Position numbers and translations under genes: made by a program
Part shown: piece after piece, positions 7,209-8,406 of the stretch
Layout: each line of letters opens with the position of its first letter
Numbering within the stretch: the stretch's first letter is position 1
Source of the DNA: Pseudomonadota bacterium
GTDB taxonomy: Bacteria > Pseudomonadota > Gammaproteobacteria > Burkholderiales > SHXO01
Direction of reading: 5' to 3'
DNA: 8,406 nucleotides
Assembly (NCBI GenBank): GCA_023430065.1
Contig: JAEZCG010000049.1
Span: 1-8,406, forward strand
The notes under the pieces: generated by a model
Databases searched by the model: none
What the model was told of the DNA's origin: nothing
Seen by the model: the letters and a program-made list of their open reading frames with translations, nothing else

Positions 7209-8406
7209 TCGGCGCTCTCCCGAAGGTCCATGAAGTAGTCCTTTACGATCTGGCGATGCTGGATGGAGATGCCGCCGTCGGCACCGGCGTGCGCCGGCGC
7301 GAAGCGCGCTCTGGACTGGACTTCGCGCCGGCTCACCACGGAACGCTGCTGCTGGCTCTCGGAGTAGTACCAGGTCCGTTCCTCGCCTGCCGAGTCGTCC
7401 TGTTCCTCCGTCTCGATGGTGCTGCGCCGGAGCTGCGCCTCGAGGCGCTCTTCGCTCTTGCCCAGCACCGGGTCGGCAGGCGTATCGCCGAGCGCCTCCC
7501 CCATGCGCGTGCCCCCTTCCTGCGGGGTGCGGGCATCGCCCTGCGCCACGGCCGCCGACGGGGCCAAGCTGCCTCCGCCCATCGGCATCTCTCCGCCGCC
7601 CGGGGACGGCGTACTGCTGGCCAGGGTCTGCTCTGCATAGCGCCCCGCGGTCATGGCGCCGGGCTGCTGGTACTGCTCGAGTTGCGGTCCCCGTACGGAC
7701 TGCCAGGCCTCGTTCACGTAGCTGGACGCGGCGAGCTCGCGCGCGAGTTCGTTCAGCCGGTCGATGGCCGCCTGCACCGACTCGCGGGACGCTGCACCGT
7801 CGGGCTGCGCACCGGTGGCCTGCGTGGCCTGCATCAGCGCCTGCTCCAGAGACGGTTCGCGCCCGGCATCGACCGGTTCGGCAGCCGAATCGCTCGTGCT
7901 GCCCGCCGCCTGGTTCTGTTGTTCGATCTGCTCGAGCAGCTCCGCCGCGCGCGCCGCATCGCCCTTGGCGAGTGCCTCCGCCACCTCTTCCATGCCCGCC
8001 GCGTTGCCCACCGCTTCACCGAGCCTCTGCAGTTCGTCCCGCCGGGATGCGGCCTCCAGCCCCATGCGGTCGACCGCGTCCTGCGCCTGCACGATCGCCC
8101 GGCGCCGCTCCTCGGGCGTGGCGTCGGGCCGTTCGAGCGTGCGCAGCGCCTGTTCGAGCTGCTGCGCGGCCTCGCTCTGGGGCATCGCCGCGGCCATCTG
8201 CCGCAGCGCCTGCAGGCGCACGGCCTCCGGCACCACGTTCATAGCGGGCAGTGGCGGCGCAAGCCACAAGGCCGCCAGCGCGAGCACGCCGAAAGCGAGA
8301 CCGGCGAGCGCTGCGGCGGGCACCCGCAGCGGCACCAGTCGTTCCGGCTCAAGCGCGGCAGCGGGCCGCGCGCCGCGCGCCCGGGGCGGCGCGGGCCAGC
8401 CCCCCC
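7205..8406 (-). CDS. Uncharacterised membrane-anchored Ala/Gln/Glu-rich protein, 5' end off the right edge
   Basis: I do not recognise a named family with certainty. The frame is open from the stop at 7205 to the window edge (399 codons visible), so the start is probably outside. GTG at 8335 (376 residues) is a possible internal start but lacks a clear ribosome binding site. Numbering from that GTG, there is one hydrophobic segment (about 8-27) preceded by an Arg, which suggests that the rest is periplasmic. Residues 38-150 are Ala/Gln/Glu-rich and probably coiled coil. The middle (about 235-290) is Gly/Pro/Ser-rich and looks disordered. The C-terminus is better ordered, with RTWYYSESQQ near 320 and a final IQHRQIVKDYFMDLRE. 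A closing 'R-x-x-V-x-x-Y-F-x-x-L' pattern is common, as I recall, in proteins encoded just before MoxR in similar operons. The stop overlaps the moxR start, so it belongs to the operon. A DUF4175-like protein is one possibility. Confidence 0.7.
   Translation of the reverse strand, partial: GGWPAPPRARGARPAAALEPERLVPLRVPAAALAGLAFGVLALAALWLAPPLPAMNVVPEAVRLQALRQMAAAMPQSEAAQQLEQALRTLERPDATPEERRRAIVQAQDAVDRMGLEAASRRDELQRLGEAVGNAAGMEEVAEALAKGDAARAAELLEQIEQQNQAAGSTSDSAAEPVDAGREPSLEQALMQATQATGAQPDGAASRESVQAAIDRLNELARELAASSYVNEAWQSVRGPQLEQYQQPGAMTAGRYAEQTLASSTPSPGGGEMPMGGGSLAPSAAVAQGDARTPQEGGTRMGEALGDTPADPVLGKSEERLEAQLRRSTIETEEQDDSAGEERTWYYSESQQQRSVVSRREVQSRARFAPAHAGADGGISIQHRQIVKDYFMDLRESAE
7217..7221 (-). 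promoter_or_regulatory. Ribosome binding site of the MoxR ATPase gene
   Basis: GGGAG lies 8 bases before the ATG at 7208, within the last codons of the upstream gene. With the ATGA stop/start overlap it supports this start for the ATPase and coupled translation. Confidence 0.6.

Noticed and set aside
8336..8406. GC-only palindromic stretch at the right edge as a possible hairpin or promoter region
   Set aside because: It remains in the open frame of the leading gene (Ala/Arg/Pro codons), so it is better explained as coding sequence.

Overview
The window is a GC-rich, densely coding stretch from what is most likely a proteobacterium. A beta- or gammaproteobacterium is my best guess from composition and gene style, but there is no rRNA or marker gene to settle it. 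All six genes lie on the minus strand, so transcription runs from right to left. No IS element, tRNA, CRISPR array or sign of recent transfer was seen.

From right to left there is a compact five-gene cluster: (1) a membrane-anchored Ala/Gln/Glu-rich protein whose 5' end runs off the window; (2) a MoxR-family AAA+ ATPase; (3) a short, soluble DUF58 protein; (4) a BatA-type membrane protein with one von Willebrand factor A (VWA) domain; (5) a large membrane protein with two VWA domains and an amidotransferase-like fold between them. Genes 1/2 and 4/5 share stop/start bases (ATGA and TTGA). Genes 3/4 are 10 bases apart, with the ribosome binding site laid over the previous stop. This is a variant of the widespread MoxR-DUF58-VWA (Bat-like) operon. 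Its general role is thought to be ATP-driven, metal-dependent chaperoning or envelope-stress functions, and the substrate is unknown. The predicted topology puts the ATPase and DUF58 protein in the cytoplasm and the VWA domains in the periplasm.

After a 152-base intergenic stretch the left end holds the first 245 codons of a nickel/cobalt-type (NiCoT/UreH-like) transporter. It has an H-x4-D-H motif and a cytoplasmic-type loop with ten histidines in 25 residues. The usual long-ORF criteria miss it because its stop codon is off the left edge. The intergenic stretch contains a sigma70-like promoter, a perfect 6-bp inverted repeat over its -10 box, and a perfect 11-bp GC-rich inverted repeat followed by a short T run. 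These suggest that the transporter has its own regulated transcript, possibly with leader attenuation.

Nothing here is clearly a wholly new system. The points most worth checking are the leader of the metal transporter, the dual-VWA/amidotransferase-like protein, and the uncharacterised first gene of the operon.
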